A stretch of DNA of 64,000 nucleotides from Sporichthya polymorpha DSM 43042 (GCF_000384115.1 NZ_KB913029.1:2390907-2454906), one strand, 5' to 3'; shown: positions 9,371 through 18,009, numbered from the stretch's first letter. The notes: generated by a model from the letters alone, not told the origin. Numbers and translations: made by a program.

Positions 9371-11038
9371 CTACGGCTGCGTTCGCTGCGAAGCCGCATC
9401 GGGCTTCCTGCCTGTCGTGATAACGACAATGTCGTCCGCGCTGCCTTGCGTAACGGTCCCGCCGTTCCGAGAGGCCGGGACGAAAGGGGTCTCGGCTGCG
9501 GGGACCGGCGTTTCGACCCAGTCGACGACGCCGTTGGACGTCATCGCGCCGCCGGCGGCGCGGAGGAGGGTCTCGGCCTCGGAGATGTTGCCGGCCTGCT
9601 GGGCCTCGATGGCCTTGCGGGTCCGGGGCGAGCGGAGCTTGCCGGACTGGACCTTCATCGACGACTGCAGCCCACTCGACACCACGGTGCCGGGAGCGGC
9701 GGAGTAGCCGTACTCGTAGTAGTAGCCGCCCTTGCCCTTCGAGCGCGGGGCCATCGTGAGGATGACGCCGAAGACGTTCGCCGAGACCCGGTGCAGCGTG
9801 TCTGCAGCGGCCCGGACCTGATCGAGGGTCACCTTGCCGTGGCGGGCGATGAACAGCGCACCGTGGCACTGCGCGGTGAGCACGGCCGCGTCGGCGACCG
9901 GCAGGGTCGGCGGGGCGTCGAAGAGCACGATGTCGTAGTTGCGGCCGAGCTCGTCGAGCACATCGCCCATCTGGCGTGAGGCCAACAGCTCGCTCGGGTT
10001 CGGCGGCAGCGGACCGCTGCCGAGGAAGTCGAAGAGCCCGTCGCCCCACGGCTGGATCGCGGACGCCAGCGGGAGCTGACCGGTCAGCACGTTCGTCAGG
10101 CCGACGGCGTTGTCCAGACCGAGCACATGCGCGGCCTTCGGCCGGCGCAGGTCCGCCTCGACCAGCGCGACCCGGGCGCCGCCCTGCGCGAGCGCGATCG
10201 CGAGGTTGCAACTCGTCGTGGTCTTGCCCTCCGATGGCAGCGAGCTCGTGACCACGATCAGCTTCGCGGTGTTGTCGAGGTCGACGTACTGTAGGTTCGT
10301 CCGCAGCTGGCGGAACGACTCGGCGAGACCGGACTGCGGGGCGTCGAAGACGACGAGCGGGCTGGTCTTGACGTCCGGGTCGAACGAGGTCGCGCCCATG
10401 ACCGGGGCCTCGACGAGCGCGGAGAGAGCGTCGGTGGTCTTCACCGAGCGGTCGAGGGTGTGGCGCAGGACGGCCAGGCCGACGCCGAGCATCGCGCCGA
10501 GGACGATGCCGAGCGCGAAGTCGCGCGCGGGCTTCGGCGAGACGGGGGCATCCGGCAGCGTCGGGGTCTGCACGATCTTCGCGGTGACGGCGGGCGTGCC
10601 GCCGGCGACCGGCTTCTCGACCTCGTTCACCAACGCGACGAACTCGGTCGAGGCGATCTGCGCGATGCGCTGCGCGCGCTGCGGCGACGGGTCGGTGACG
10701 GAGATCGTGAGCAGAACGGTGTCCGGGCGTGCGCTCGCCCCGAGCGAGGCGCTGCCCAGCGGAGCGCCGAGGACCTGCTCGACCTGCTCCTTCATCCGGC
10801 GACCGGTCGCGAGCTCGGTGTAGGACTTGATCTTCTGCTCCGAGAGCAGGCTGCCCTGATAGGCCTTGGTGACGTCGTCGCCCAGGTCCGTGGTCGCGAT
10901 GAAGAAGGTCGCGCTCGTCGAGTACTGCTCGGTCGCGAGGAAGGCGTGGGCGCCGGCGCCGGTGACGCCGAGGATGAGGCCGAACACCACCAGCAGCCAG
11001 CGCTCGCGGAGCACCCGCACGTAGTCCTGGAAAGTCAC
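9371..11038 (-). CDS. Polysaccharide co-polymerase / BY-family tyrosine autokinase (Wzz-Wzc type)
   Basis: A 555-residue fused chain-length regulator and tyrosine kinase that controls EPS polymerisation and export. The Wzz-type N-terminus has a first transmembrane helix (WLLVVFGLILGVTGAGAHAF, about residues 14-33), an extracytoplasmic loop, and a second helix near FALGIVLGAMLGVGLAVL. The cytoplasmic kinase has Walker A SSLPSEGKTTTS (about 263), Walker A' VEADLRRP and Walker B IVLFDAPP. A tyrosine cluster (GGYYYEYGY) that would be autophosphorylated is followed by a disordered tail of about 95 residues. It is the first gene of the minus-strand EPS operon; 11039-11423 is shared upstream DNA with the divergent Hsp70 gene. 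Confidence 0.92.
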   Translation of the reverse strand: MTFQDYVRVLRERWLLVVFGLILGVTGAGAHAFLATEQYSTSATFFIATTDLGDDVTKAYQGSLLSEQKIKSYTELATGRRMKEQVEQVLGAPLGSASLGASARPDTVLLTISVTDPSPQRAQRIAQIASTEFVALVNEVEKPVAGGTPAVTAKIVQTPTLPDAPVSPKPARDFALGIVLGAMLGVGLAVLRHTLDRSVKTTDALSALVEAPVMGATSFDPDVKTSPLVVFDAPQSGLAESFRQLRTNLQYVDLDNTAKLIVVTSSLPSEGKTTTSCNLAIALAQGGARVALVEADLRRPKAAHVLGLDNAVGLTNVLTGQLPLASAIQPWGDGLFDFLGSGPLPPNPSELLASRQMGDVLDELGRNYDIVLFDAPPTLPVADAAVLTAQCHGALFIARHGKVTLDQVRAAADTLHRVSANVFGVILTMAPRSKGKGGYYYEYGYSAAPGTVVSSGLQSSMKVQSGKLRSPRTRKAIEAQQAGNISEAETLLRAAGGAMTSNGVVDWVETPVPAAETPFVPASRNGGTVTQGSADDIVVITTGRKPDAASQRTQP

Positions 11039-11250
11039 GAGATCCCCCGTCGTCCGCGGCGGCCGGCTGGGAGACCGGCCAAGCTGTTGCAGGCTAGCGC
11101 TGCTGGTGTTGATGTGACAGATGTGACGACAGTGTGTGGTATGACCGCCACGGTCGCTCCCCTACGACGGTGTGCCCCGCGCGCCGGTTCCGCCCGAATT
11201 GCGCGCCGGACCAACCCTCGCCGATCCGATCTGAACGGACCATTTCGGTC

Positions 11251-11268
11251 TCACCCGAACGGCCCAAC
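11251..11268 (+). promoter_or_regulatory. Shared upstream motif, copy 1 (Hsp70-1)
   Basis: TCACCCGAACGGCCCAAC lies 155 bases upstream of the first Hsp70 gene in the 385-base divergent region 11039-11423, which holds no credible gene. Related 18-mers occur at 16363, 17221 and 20812 and a 12-base core at 33206, all upstream of Hsp70, IniB or surface-protein genes. I infer a common operator or promoter element; with only five sites this is tentative. Confidence 0.35.
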
Positions 11269-11423
11269 ATCAAACGGGCACAGAGGGGAGGGGAACGGAC
11301 GGACGCATCGCCTCGTCTGACCGCACACGCAGACCTATCGTCTGCCGCGGGGACCGGTTTACCCCTCGGGGCGAAAACCGGACGGAAGATGCGGCGGGGG
11401 CCGCGTCTTCATGGGGGGAACGA

Positions 11424-13061
11424 ATGACGTACCGGCTCGGCATTGACCTGGGCACGACCTTCACGGCCGCGGCCGTGCTCCGTGCGGGCGGACGCCCGGA
11501 GCCGTTGGTGCTGGGGTCGCGATCCGCCGCGGTGCCGTCGGTCGTGTTCCTCGCCCCCGACGGCAAGGTCCTGTTCGGCGAGGCCGCGGAGGACCGCGCC
11601 CCGGAGGCGCCCGAGCGCGTCGCCCGGCACTTCAAGCGCCGCATCGGCGACGAGGTCCCGCTGGTCCTCGGCGCCACCGCCGCGGACCGCGTCGAGTGCT
11701 ACGCCCACGACCTCGCCGCCGCGATTCTCGCCTGGGTCGTCGCCGTCGCCACCGCCCGCGAGGGCGAGCGCCCGGCCGAGATCGCCGTGACCCACCCCGC
11801 CTCCTGGACCCGCCGCAAGCTCGACCTCCTGCTCGGCGCCCTCGCCGCGCAGCAGCTCCCGCCGGTCACGCTGATCACCGAGCCCGAGGCGGTCGCCGTC
11901 GGCTACGCCGGTACCGGCCTGATCAGCCACCCCGCGACGCTCGCGGTCTACGACCTCGGCGGCGGCACGCTCGACGTCGCGATCCTGACGACCTCCGCCG
12001 ACGGTCGGTTCACCCGCGTCGGCGCGGCCGCCGGGCTCGACGGGCTCGGGGGCATCGACTTCGACGACGCCGTCCTCAAGCGCGTCCTCGACGCCGTCGA
12101 CGCGGCGTCCTGGGCCGGCCTCGACGGCTCCGACGTGACGCCCGAGGTCCTGCGCGCGCTCGCGAAACTGCGCGCGGCCAGCGTCGCCGCCAAGGAAACG
12201 CTGAGCAGCGAGCCGACCGCTTCCGTCTCGGTCCTGCTCGACGGCGAGACCGTGACCGTCCCGCTCGAGCGCGAGACCTTCGACGGCCTCATCGCCGACA
12301 AGATCGGTCAGTCGGTCGCCTTCTTCGTCGACGCCATCGCGTCCGCCGGCTACGGCGTCGAGGACCTGAGCGCCGTCCTCCTCACCGGCGGCTCGGTGCA
12401 GATCCCGCTCGTGACCGAGATGCTCGCCGAGGACCTGCCCGAGGGCATCACGATCCTGCGCGCGCTCGACCCCAAGGCGATGGTCGCCGCCGGGGCCGTG
12501 CTCTCGCTCGCCGCCCCGATGGCCGTCACCGCCCCCGCTCCGCGGCGCGGCGCCGACCTCGCGGTCGCCCACGCGCGAGCGTTCTTCGACTCCCAGGCCG
12601 CGTCGGCCACGATCCCGGCCGCCCGCACCGGCGGCTCGGCTCCGGTCGCCACGGCCGCCGCCGCGGTCCCCGCGGCCGCAGCGGTCGCTGCCGGCGGCCC
12701 GCCCGCGACGCCGCCGCTGATCCCGGCCGCCCCGCCGTCGCTGGACGACGCCCCGGCGCCGCAGAAGGTCCCGACCCCGCGCACGCCCGAGACGCTCCCG
12801 GACGAGACCGTCCCGATCGTCCCGGCCCCGCGTCGGCGCCTGCTCACCTGGCCCCGTGCTGCGGCCGTGGTCGTCGCCGCCGGCGTCCTCGCCGGGGGTG
12901 CGTACTACCTGACCGACGACGCGACCACGCCGCCGCCCGCGGTCACGACGCCGACGAGCGTCACCACCGACACCCCGGCGGCTGCCGACGACAAGCCCGC
13001 CAAGGCCGCGAAGCCGAAGAAGAAGCCGAAGGCCACGACCGTGTCCAACACCACGCCCTGA
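11424..13061 (+). CDS. Membrane-anchored Hsp70-like ATPase (copy 1)
   Basis: A 545-residue protein with a full Hsp70 nucleotide-binding domain: phosphate-1 DLGTTFTA at residue 8, phosphate-2 YDLGGGTLD at about 176, and adenosine motif LLTGGSVQIP at about 319. After about residue 360 there is no canonical beta-sandwich substrate domain. Instead there is a Pro/Ala-rich linker, one transmembrane helix (AAAVVVAAGVLAGGAYYL, about 478-495) and a short Thr/Pro/Lys-rich extracytoplasmic tail. So this is an Hsp70 ATPase tethered to the inner face of the membrane, not DnaK. Paralogues are at 18925 and 31120. A start ATG at 11424 follows GGGGGGAA. The partner or substrate is unknown. Confidence 0.9.
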   Translation: MTYRLGIDLGTTFTAAAVLRAGGRPEPLVLGSRSAAVPSVVFLAPDGKVLFGEAAEDRAPEAPERVARHFKRRIGDEVPLVLGATAADRVECYAHDLAAAILAWVVAVATAREGERPAEIAVTHPASWTRRKLDLLLGALAAQQLPPVTLITEPEAVAVGYAGTGLISHPATLAVYDLGGGTLDVAILTTSADGRFTRVGAAAGLDGLGGIDFDDAVLKRVLDAVDAASWAGLDGSDVTPEVLRALAKLRAASVAAKETLSSEPTASVSVLLDGETVTVPLERETFDGLIADKIGQSVAFFVDAIASAGYGVEDLSAVLLTGGSVQIPLVTEMLAEDLPEGITILRALDPKAMVAAGAVLSLAAPMAVTAPAPRRGADLAVAHARAFFDSQAASATIPAARTGGSAPVATAAAAVPAAAAVAAGGPPATPPLIPAAPPSLDDAPAPQKVPTPRTPETLPDETVPIVPAPRRRLLTWPRAAAVVVAAGVLAGGAYYLTDDATTPPPAVTTPTSVTTDTPAAADDKPAKAAKPKKKPKATTVSNTTP

Positions 13062-13104
13062 CCGGGGCTCAACTTCACCCGATCGGCGTAACGAGCGAAC
13101 ACAG

Positions 13105-13134
13105 AAGTCCGGGCCCCCGAAGGGACCCGGACTT
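13105..13134. terminator. Bidirectional terminator hairpin
   Basis: Perfect arms AAGTCCGGG and CCCGGACTT are separated by 12 bases. The hairpin lies between the convergent Hsp70-1 and Ig-like genes and can serve both strands. No strong U tract follows, as is common at high GC. Confidence 0.6.
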
Positions 13135-13166
13135 CGTGCTGTGTCAGTGAATTCGCGGCCGGGGGA

Positions 13167-13550
13167 TCAGCGGCACGCCCGCCGCTTGCCGATGAAGAGC
13201 TGGGTCAGCACGACCAGCTTCGAGGACTTCCCCCGCACGACGAGCGTGTGCTCGCACTTGTACTTGCGCGGGATCGTGATCTTGCTCGTGAACCCGCCCT
13301 TGCGGTTGGCCTTGAAGGTCTTGAGGGTCTCGGCCTTCGAGCGGATCTTGACGACGATCTGCTCACGCGGCTTGAACTTCGCCCCCTTGATCGTGATCGT
13401 GGCGCCCCGCCCCGGGTTCGTCTTGGAGACCGTCACCGTGGGCTGTGGCGTGTAGGGGGCGGGCGCGGCCTCAGCGGGCGCGGCGCCCACCGTCCCCAGG
13501 CCGATGGCGGTCGCGGTCGCGATTGCGCAGACGCTCTTGGTCCAGTTCAT
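13167..13550 (-). CDS. Secreted Ig-like domain protein (paralogue 1, no anchor)
   Basis: A 127-residue secreted protein starting at the ATG at 13550 (MNWTKSV), which follows a G-rich ribosome site. The signal peptide ends near AEAAPAPYTP. The mature part is one beta-rich Ig-like (IPT/PKD-type) domain with NPGRGATITIKG and two cysteines, YKCEHT and RRAC, likely a disulfide. It ends in a basic tail and has no membrane anchor. It belongs to the same paralogous family as the proteins at 15639, 16416 and 17413, which share APY after cleavage, an NP..GG turn, and the Cys pair. Function is unknown; a cell-surface role is inferred. Confidence 0.75.
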   Translation of the reverse strand: MNWTKSVCAIATATAIGLGTVGAAPAEAAPAPYTPQPTVTVSKTNPGRGATITIKGAKFKPREQIVVKIRSKAETLKTFKANRKGGFTSKITIPRKYKCEHTLVVRGKSSKLVVLTQLFIGKRRACR

Positions 13551-13567
13551 GTTGTGCCCCCTCGTGG

Positions 13568-13593
13568 GGCGCACCACGGGCGCGTGGTGCGCC
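13568..13593. promoter_or_regulatory. 26-bp palindrome upstream of the Ig-like gene
   Basis: Arms GGCGCACCACG and CGTGGTGCGCC match perfectly around a 4-base centre, 17 bases upstream of the minus-strand start at 13550, in the 102-base divergent gap. It could be an operator or a 5' leader hairpin. Confidence 0.4.
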
Positions 13594-13652
13594 GGATCTG
13601 ATTAGTGCTGGACGGTAAGGCAAGATCGAAGAGCTGAGCAACGGACGTACGG

Positions 13653-15449
13653 GTGAGGCACGGGGGTCGGAAGGTGCGGAGATCGCTACGCCGGTTACGG
13701 CGGCGGCACCCGCGTCGCTGGCGTGCGTTGCAGCTGGGTGTGGTCGGCGCCGTCGTGCTCGGCGTGCTCGGTCTCGTGTGGGTCGGCGTCACCGCGATGA
13801 TGGCGCGCAGTGAGCTGAACAAGGTCCGCGCCGGCGCCCCGCAGCTGCGCGCGCAACTGCTCGCGGCCGACATCCCGTCCGCCACCGCGTCCGCAGATCT
13901 GATTGCGCGTCAGGCTACTCGGTCCCACAAACTCACGAGCGGCCCCGCGTGGGCGGTGATCAGCCGCATCCCGGTGCTCGGCGACCCGTTCGAGACGGCG
14001 CGGGGCATCACCGGGGTCGCGAACGAGCTCGGTCGCAACGCGCTGCCGGAGCTGGTCGAGGCGGGCACGACGATCGACCCGTCCGCCGTCCGCGGGGACG
14101 ACGGCCGCATCGACATCGCCGCCCTGCAGCGCGTGACTCCGGCCCTCGACTCGGCCGCCGCGTCGATCGACCGCGCCATCGCGCGCACCGAGCAGCTGCC
14201 CGCCTCGACGTACCTCCCGGTCGTCGACGACGCCCGCGTCGACCTCCTCGACGAGCTGCGTCCGTTGGCCCATATGGCTGAAGCTTCCCAGCAGGCGGCG
14301 CAGCTGCTGCCGCCGATGCTCGGCTCGGCCAAACCGCAGACCTACTTCCTCGGGTTTCAGAACAACGCCGAGGCCCGGGGGACCGGCGGCCTCCCCGGCG
14401 CGTTCGCGATCGTGAAGGCGTCGAAGGGGAAGATCGACTTCGTCGGGTTCCACAACGACGACGAGCTGAAGGGCGTCACCGCGAAGATCCGGTTCGACAC
14501 CGAGTACGAGGAGCTCTACCGCAACGCCGCCACCAAGACGCTGTTCCTCAACAGCAACCTCTCGCCCCACTTCCCCTACGCGGCCGCGATCTGGGCCGAC
14601 ATGTGGCAGCGGCACTCCGGCCAGCGCGTCGACGGCGCGGTCGCCGTCGACCCGGAGGTGCTCAGCTACCTGCTCGCGGTGACCGGCCCGGCGAAACTGC
14701 GCGACGGCACCCAGCTCACCGCCGCGAACGTCGTCGAGCTGACGCAGAGCACGGCCTACAACCGCTTCGCCGATGACAACGCGGCCCGCAAGCAGTTCCT
14801 CATCGAGATCGCCGCCGCGGCGGCCGACAAGGTCACCGGGTCGGTCGGTGACCCCGTCGCGCTCGCCCGCGCCCTGGCCCGCGCCGCCGACGAACGCCGG
14901 CTGCTCGTCTGGAGTGCGAACAAGGACCTGCAGGCGTTGATCGAGCAGACCGAGCTCTCAGGCGCCGTGCCGGTCACGGACGCGCCGTACGTCGGGCTGA
15001 CGATCATCAACGAGGGCGGGAACAAGCTCGACTACTACCTCGACCGCTCGCTGACCTGGGAGCGCGGGGCGTGCGGGGAGGACCGGCCGGTCACCGCGAC
15101 CGTCCGCCTCGCCAACACGGCCCCGGCCGGCCTCTCGCCGTACGTGACCTCGCGGTCGGACGGCCCGGACTACCCGATTCAGCCTGGCGACCACCGGGTG
15201 ACGATCTACTACGCCGCGACCTCCGGCGCCGTGCTGGAGTCGGCGACGATCGACGGCAAGGAGGTCGGCGTCTCCGCCGGCCGGGAGCGGGGGCACCCGG
15301 TGTTCATCGTCGACGTCGAGCTGCCCCGCGGGAAGCCGCGCACGGTCGTCCTTAACCTCGACGAACCCCACCGGGCCGGGGACCCGATCGTCTTCCGCCA
15401 GCCGCTGGTCCGCGACCTCGCCGTCGAGGTCCGCGACACCCCCTGCTGA
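13653..15449 (+). CDS. DUF4012 membrane-anchored extracytoplasmic protein
   Basis: A 598-residue protein with an Arg-rich N-terminus, one transmembrane helix (LGVVGAVVLGVLGLVWVGVT, about residues 28-47) and a large outside part. QNNAEARGTGGLPGAFAIV and the following core identify DUF4012, a family often found near actinobacterial polysaccharide genes and suspected to act at the cell surface. No catalytic site is recognised. The start is the GTG at 13653; a second in-frame GTG seven codons later is also possible. Confidence 0.85.
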   Translation: MRHGGRKVRRSLRRLRRRHPRRWRALQLGVVGAVVLGVLGLVWVGVTAMMARSELNKVRAGAPQLRAQLLAADIPSATASADLIARQATRSHKLTSGPAWAVISRIPVLGDPFETARGITGVANELGRNALPELVEAGTTIDPSAVRGDDGRIDIAALQRVTPALDSAAASIDRAIARTEQLPASTYLPVVDDARVDLLDELRPLAHMAEASQQAAQLLPPMLGSAKPQTYFLGFQNNAEARGTGGLPGAFAIVKASKGKIDFVGFHNDDELKGVTAKIRFDTEYEELYRNAATKTLFLNSNLSPHFPYAAAIWADMWQRHSGQRVDGAVAVDPEVLSYLLAVTGPAKLRDGTQLTAANVVELTQSTAYNRFADDNAARKQFLIEIAAAAADKVTGSVGDPVALARALARAADERRLLVWSANKDLQALIEQTELSGAVPVTDAPYVGLTIINEGGNKLDYYLDRSLTWERGACGEDRPVTATVRLANTAPAGLSPYVTSRSDGPDYPIQPGDHRVTIYYAATSGAVLESATIDGKEVGVSAGRERGHPVFIVDVELPRGKPRTVVLNLDEPHRAGDPIVFRQPLVRDLAVEVRDTPC

Positions 15450-15457
15450 CCCCCCAC

Positions 15458-15512
15458 TGGAGATGACATCTCCACCGGGATCGGCCCCTTTCCACTGGAG
15501 ATGTCATCTCCA
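15458..15512. repeat. Pair of 17-bp perfect palindromes
   Basis: TGGAGATGACATCTCCA (15458-15474) and TGGAGATGTCATCTCCA (15496-15512) differ only at the central base and lie 38 bases apart, between the convergent DUF4012 and Ig-like genes. They may act as termination or protein-binding elements. Confidence 0.6.
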
Positions 15513-15551
15513 AAGAAACGGGTTCACGTTTCCGGCTCCGGACGCGCCGAG

Positions 15552-15588
15552 ACCCCCTCCGCCGGGAGATCGTCCCGACGGAGGGGGT
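15552..15588. terminator. Bidirectional terminator hairpin
   Basis: Arms ACCCCCTCCG and CGGAGGGGGT are perfect complements around a 17-base loop between convergent genes. It sits just before the stop of the Ig-like gene at 15639. Confidence 0.6.
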
Positions 15589-15638
15589 GGCTGTAGCGGC
15601 AGCCGGCGCAGGCCTGACGGCGGGTCAGGCCCGCGGGC

Positions 15639-16178
15639 TCAGTAGTGGTACGACTTGCGACGCCGGGCGAGGAAGCCCGCACCGGCGACGACGGCCAGGC
15701 CGGCGGCCGCCGCGGTCGCGACGGCGGGGGAGGAGTTGCCCGACCCCGTCGTCGGGGTGGCGAGCATCGTCGGCTGGAGGGTCCGCTCGGTCGCGGTCCG
15801 CTCACCGCAGAGGTTGAGGCCACCGATGAGGAGGCTCGACGTCGCCACCGAGCCGGAGTTGCGCCCCGTCGCGGTGAGCGTCTGCTCGCACAGCGCGCTC
15901 TTCGGAAGCTTGATGACGCCGGTGGCCGTGCCGTCCGAGTTCGCCGTCAGGGTTCCGAGCGGGAGATCCACGCCGGAGAGGGTGATGTCGATGAGCTCGC
16001 CGGTCTCGAAGTTGAGAACCGTGATGGTGATCGTCCCGCCGAGAATCGGGTTGAACAGACTGATCTGAAGCAGTGCATCCGGCGTGTACGGCGCAGCCGT
16101 CGCCGGGGCCGCCGCCGGGATCGCGAGCGCGGTGGCGCTGCACACCCCGGCGAGAACGGCGCGTGTGGTCGTGCGCAT
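15639..16178 (-). CDS. Secreted Ig-like domain protein (paralogue 2, C-terminal membrane helix)
   Basis: A 179-residue protein. The signal peptide ends at ATAAPYTP, followed by an Ig-like domain with an NPILGGTITITV turn and cysteines at LCEQT and NLCGE, then a Thr/Ser-rich linker, a hydrophobic helix (ATAAAAGLAVVAGAGFLA) and a basic end RRRKSYHY. The layout resembles a sortase substrate, but the pre-helix sequence TPTTGSG is not a canonical LPXTG, so retention by the helix and basic tail is the safer reading. The ATG at 16178 is the start. Confidence 0.72.
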   Translation of the reverse strand: MRTTTRAVLAGVCSATALAIPAAAPATAAPYTPDALLQISLFNPILGGTITITVLNFETGELIDITLSGVDLPLGTLTANSDGTATGVIKLPKSALCEQTLTATGRNSGSVATSSLLIGGLNLCGERTATERTLQPTMLATPTTGSGNSSPAVATAAAAGLAVVAGAGFLARRRKSYHY

Positions 16179-16362
16179 GGCGGAATGCCCCTTCGCAATG
16201 GGCCCGCGTTGTCCGGCTTGGCCCCCGTGCGGCGGACGTTAGTGAGGTCCGCAGTACGCGCGCGTTTCGTGATGCTCTGCCGGACGCGACGACTTGGCCC
16301 CCTTCGTGCGGAAATGTCCGAGTTGTCCAGCCACTTCCGGGCCACAACCCGTGATCGAAAGA

Positions 16363-16380
16363 TCACCGAATCGGACCAAC
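16363..16380 (+). promoter_or_regulatory. Shared upstream motif, copy 2
   Basis: TCACCGAATCGGACCAAC matches copy 1 at 14 of 18 positions. It lies in the 237-base gap 16179-16415 upstream of the minus-strand gene at 16178, but in the opposite orientation, which weakens it. Nothing else is seen in this gap. Confidence 0.25.
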
Positions 16381-16415
16381 CCGCTTTTGTCGCCCGCGCC
16401 GAATCTGTCGGGGCG

Positions 16416-17048
16416 TCAGGCTCTGCGGCGTCCCCGCGTGCAGAGGAACCCGACGCCGCCGGTGACGGTCAGGCCGAGCAGCAGGGCCGCCGCGACCTGG
16501 CCGGGGGCGTCGCCGGTCAGCGTCGCGCTGTGGGCCACGTTGCCCCACCCGGTGCTGTCGTCCCCTACGTTGCCGTCGCCCGTGTTGTTGCTGCCGACGT
16601 TCCCGTTGCCGGTGTTGTTCTCGCCGATGTTCCCGGAGCCCGTGTTGCCGGAGCCGAGGTTGCCGCCCGAGCCCGAGTCGCACGCGTCCCGGCCGCCGAT
16701 GACGATCTGCGTGGTCGCGACGAACCCCGACGTCGTGCCGGTCGCGACGACCTCGTGCAGGCAGCGCGCCGACGGCGGCAGCTGGACGCGCTTGGTGGCC
16801 TCGCCGTCGTCGTCGGTCGTGACCGAGCCGAGCGCGACCGGGTCGGAGTGCAGCTCCAGTTCGACGAGCTCGAGCGGCGCGAACCCGAACAGGTCGAGCC
16901 GCAGGATCCCGCCGACGGACGGGTTGTACGGGCCGGCCGCGACCTCGGGCTCGTCGGTGTAGGGGGCGGCCGCTGCGGTCGCGGCGCCGGTCAGGGTCAG
17001 GGTCGCCGCGGCCACGAGGGCGGCGAACGCGGAGCGCGTCGGTGACAC
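16416..17048 (-). CDS. Secreted Ig-like domain protein with MPTR-like NxGxGN repeat stalk (paralogue 3)
   Basis: A 210-residue protein with a signal peptide ending at AAAAPYTDEP and an Ig-like domain with an NPSVGGILRLDL turn and cysteines at ARCLHE and DACDS. About 45 residues of GSGNTGSGNIGENNTGNG-type repeats follow, then a terminal hydrophobic helix and RGRRRA. The repeats resemble the NxGxGNxG motif of mycobacterial PPE-MPTR proteins, although there is no PPE domain. A GTG start at 17048 follows a strong GAGGGAGG. The repeat probably forms a stalk holding the Ig domain away from the membrane (inference). Confidence 0.75.
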   Translation of the reverse strand: MSPTRSAFAALVAAATLTLTGAATAAAAPYTDEPEVAAGPYNPSVGGILRLDLFGFAPLELVELELHSDPVALGSVTTDDDGEATKRVQLPPSARCLHEVVATGTTSGFVATTQIVIGGRDACDSGSGGNLGSGNTGSGNIGENNTGNGNVGSNNTGDGNVGDDSTGWGNVAHSATLTGDAPGQVAAALLLGLTVTGGVGFLCTRGRRRA

Positions 17049-17220
17049 GGGGCCTCCCTCGGGGGCTCAGGGCTGCGAGGTCCGCTTTGCCCGGGTGCCG
17101 CGGGACGCTAGTTGATCAGGGGGACGCCTGTGACTGCGGCGCTGTCCGGGTGTGTCCCGGTATGACCGGTTTCGACGCGTGTGGTGAGCGATGGGGCATC
17201 CGGCGGTCTGCGTCCGGAAA

Positions 17221-17238
17221 TCACCGGAATGGCCGAAT
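17221..17238 (+). promoter_or_regulatory. Shared upstream motif, copy 3
   Basis: TCACCGGAATGGCCGAAT lies 174 bases upstream of the LPXTG gene, same orientation, inside the 364-base divergent gap 17049-17412. A TAGGTT hexamer at 17374 could be a -10 element; an identical hexamer occurs in front of the IniB gene at 33501. No gene is seen in the gap. Confidence 0.32.
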
Positions 17239-17412
17239 CATCGCGCCTGCTGCTGACGGGTCGTCAGGAGTTTTGGGAGGCGACGGGCGATTCGTCCGGA
17301 GCGCCTCGTCAAGATCACGTAATCGGGGCCCGCAAGATCTCAGATTCCCCGGACGCGCGCCGATCTCGGCCCTTAGGTTGCTTCGCAGGGGAGAAACCGG
17401 GGAGGACTTGTC

Positions 17413-17925
17413 ATGTCTGTTTCACTGCGCGGAGCCGCTGTGCTGGCGCCCGCCGTCGCGGCCGGCGCGCTGCTGTTCGGAGCGACCGCCGCCACCGCGG
17501 CGCCGTACCTCGACGAGCCCGTCGCCTCCGCCAGTGACACCAACCCCGAGGTCGGCGGTTCGGTCACGCTGAACCTCGACGGCTACGAGCCGCTCGAGCA
17601 GATCGGCGTCGACGTGCACTCCAAGGTCGTCCGCGTCGCGACCGTCCGCGCCGACGCGCAGGGCGCCGCGACCGTCACGGTCCGGATGCCCGCCGGCTTC
17701 ACCTGCGAGCACTACATCGAGTCCACCGGGCTCACCAGTGGCCTGGTGACCCGGGTGAACATCGTCATCGGCGACCCGGCCGATTGCCGCGACGCCGACG
17801 CTCCCGGCGAGGACGACGGCACCGACCTCCCGAAGACCGGTGCCGCGGTCGGTGGCCTCGCCGCCGCCGGCGCTTTCCTGACCCTCGGCGGTGTCGCCCT
17901 GGTCCGTCGCCGCCGCTCCTCCTGA
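17413..17925 (+). CDS. LPXTG-anchored surface protein with Ig-like domain (paralogue 4)
   Basis: A 170-residue sortase substrate. The signal peptide ends at ATAAPYLDEP, the Ig-like domain has an NPEVGGSVTLNLDG turn and cysteines FTCEHY and ADCRD, and a short acidic linker leads to LPKTG, a hydrophobic helix and RRRRSS. Sortase would cleave at T-G and attach it to the peptidoglycan. No sortase gene is in this window. It is the only member of the local four-paralogue family with a canonical sorting signal. The ATG at 17413 follows GGGGAGGA. Confidence 0.88.
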   Translation: MSVSLRGAAVLAPAVAAGALLFGATAATAAPYLDEPVASASDTNPEVGGSVTLNLDGYEPLEQIGVDVHSKVVRVATVRADAQGAATVTVRMPAGFTCEHYIESTGLTSGLVTRVNIVIGDPADCRDADAPGEDDGTDLPKTGAAVGGLAAAGAFLTLGGVALVRRRRSS

Positions 17926-17951
17926 GCAGCCAGCGCCACCTTTAGCCCCTT

Positions 17952-17995
17952 ACGTCAGCGGGACCGAGCGCTATAGCGCCCGGTCCCGCTGACGT
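17952..17995. repeat. 44-bp palindromic repeat, copy A
   Basis: ACGTCAGCGGGACCGAGCGC opens a 44-bp near-perfect palindrome centred on CTATAG, 26 bases after the LPXTG gene stop. Copies of the same length are at 25845 and 26885. The outer ACGTCAGCG/CGCTGACGT and the inner GCGCTATAGCG are invariant. It may act as a terminator or be a dispersed REP-like element. Confidence 0.8.
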
Positions 17996-18009
17996 TGCGC
18001 CGCCGAGAG

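Noticed and set aside
15640-15720. LPXTG signal in the Ig-like gene at 15639
   Set aside because: The helix and basic tail fit, but the motif reads TPTTG; I call only the 17413 protein a sortase substrate.
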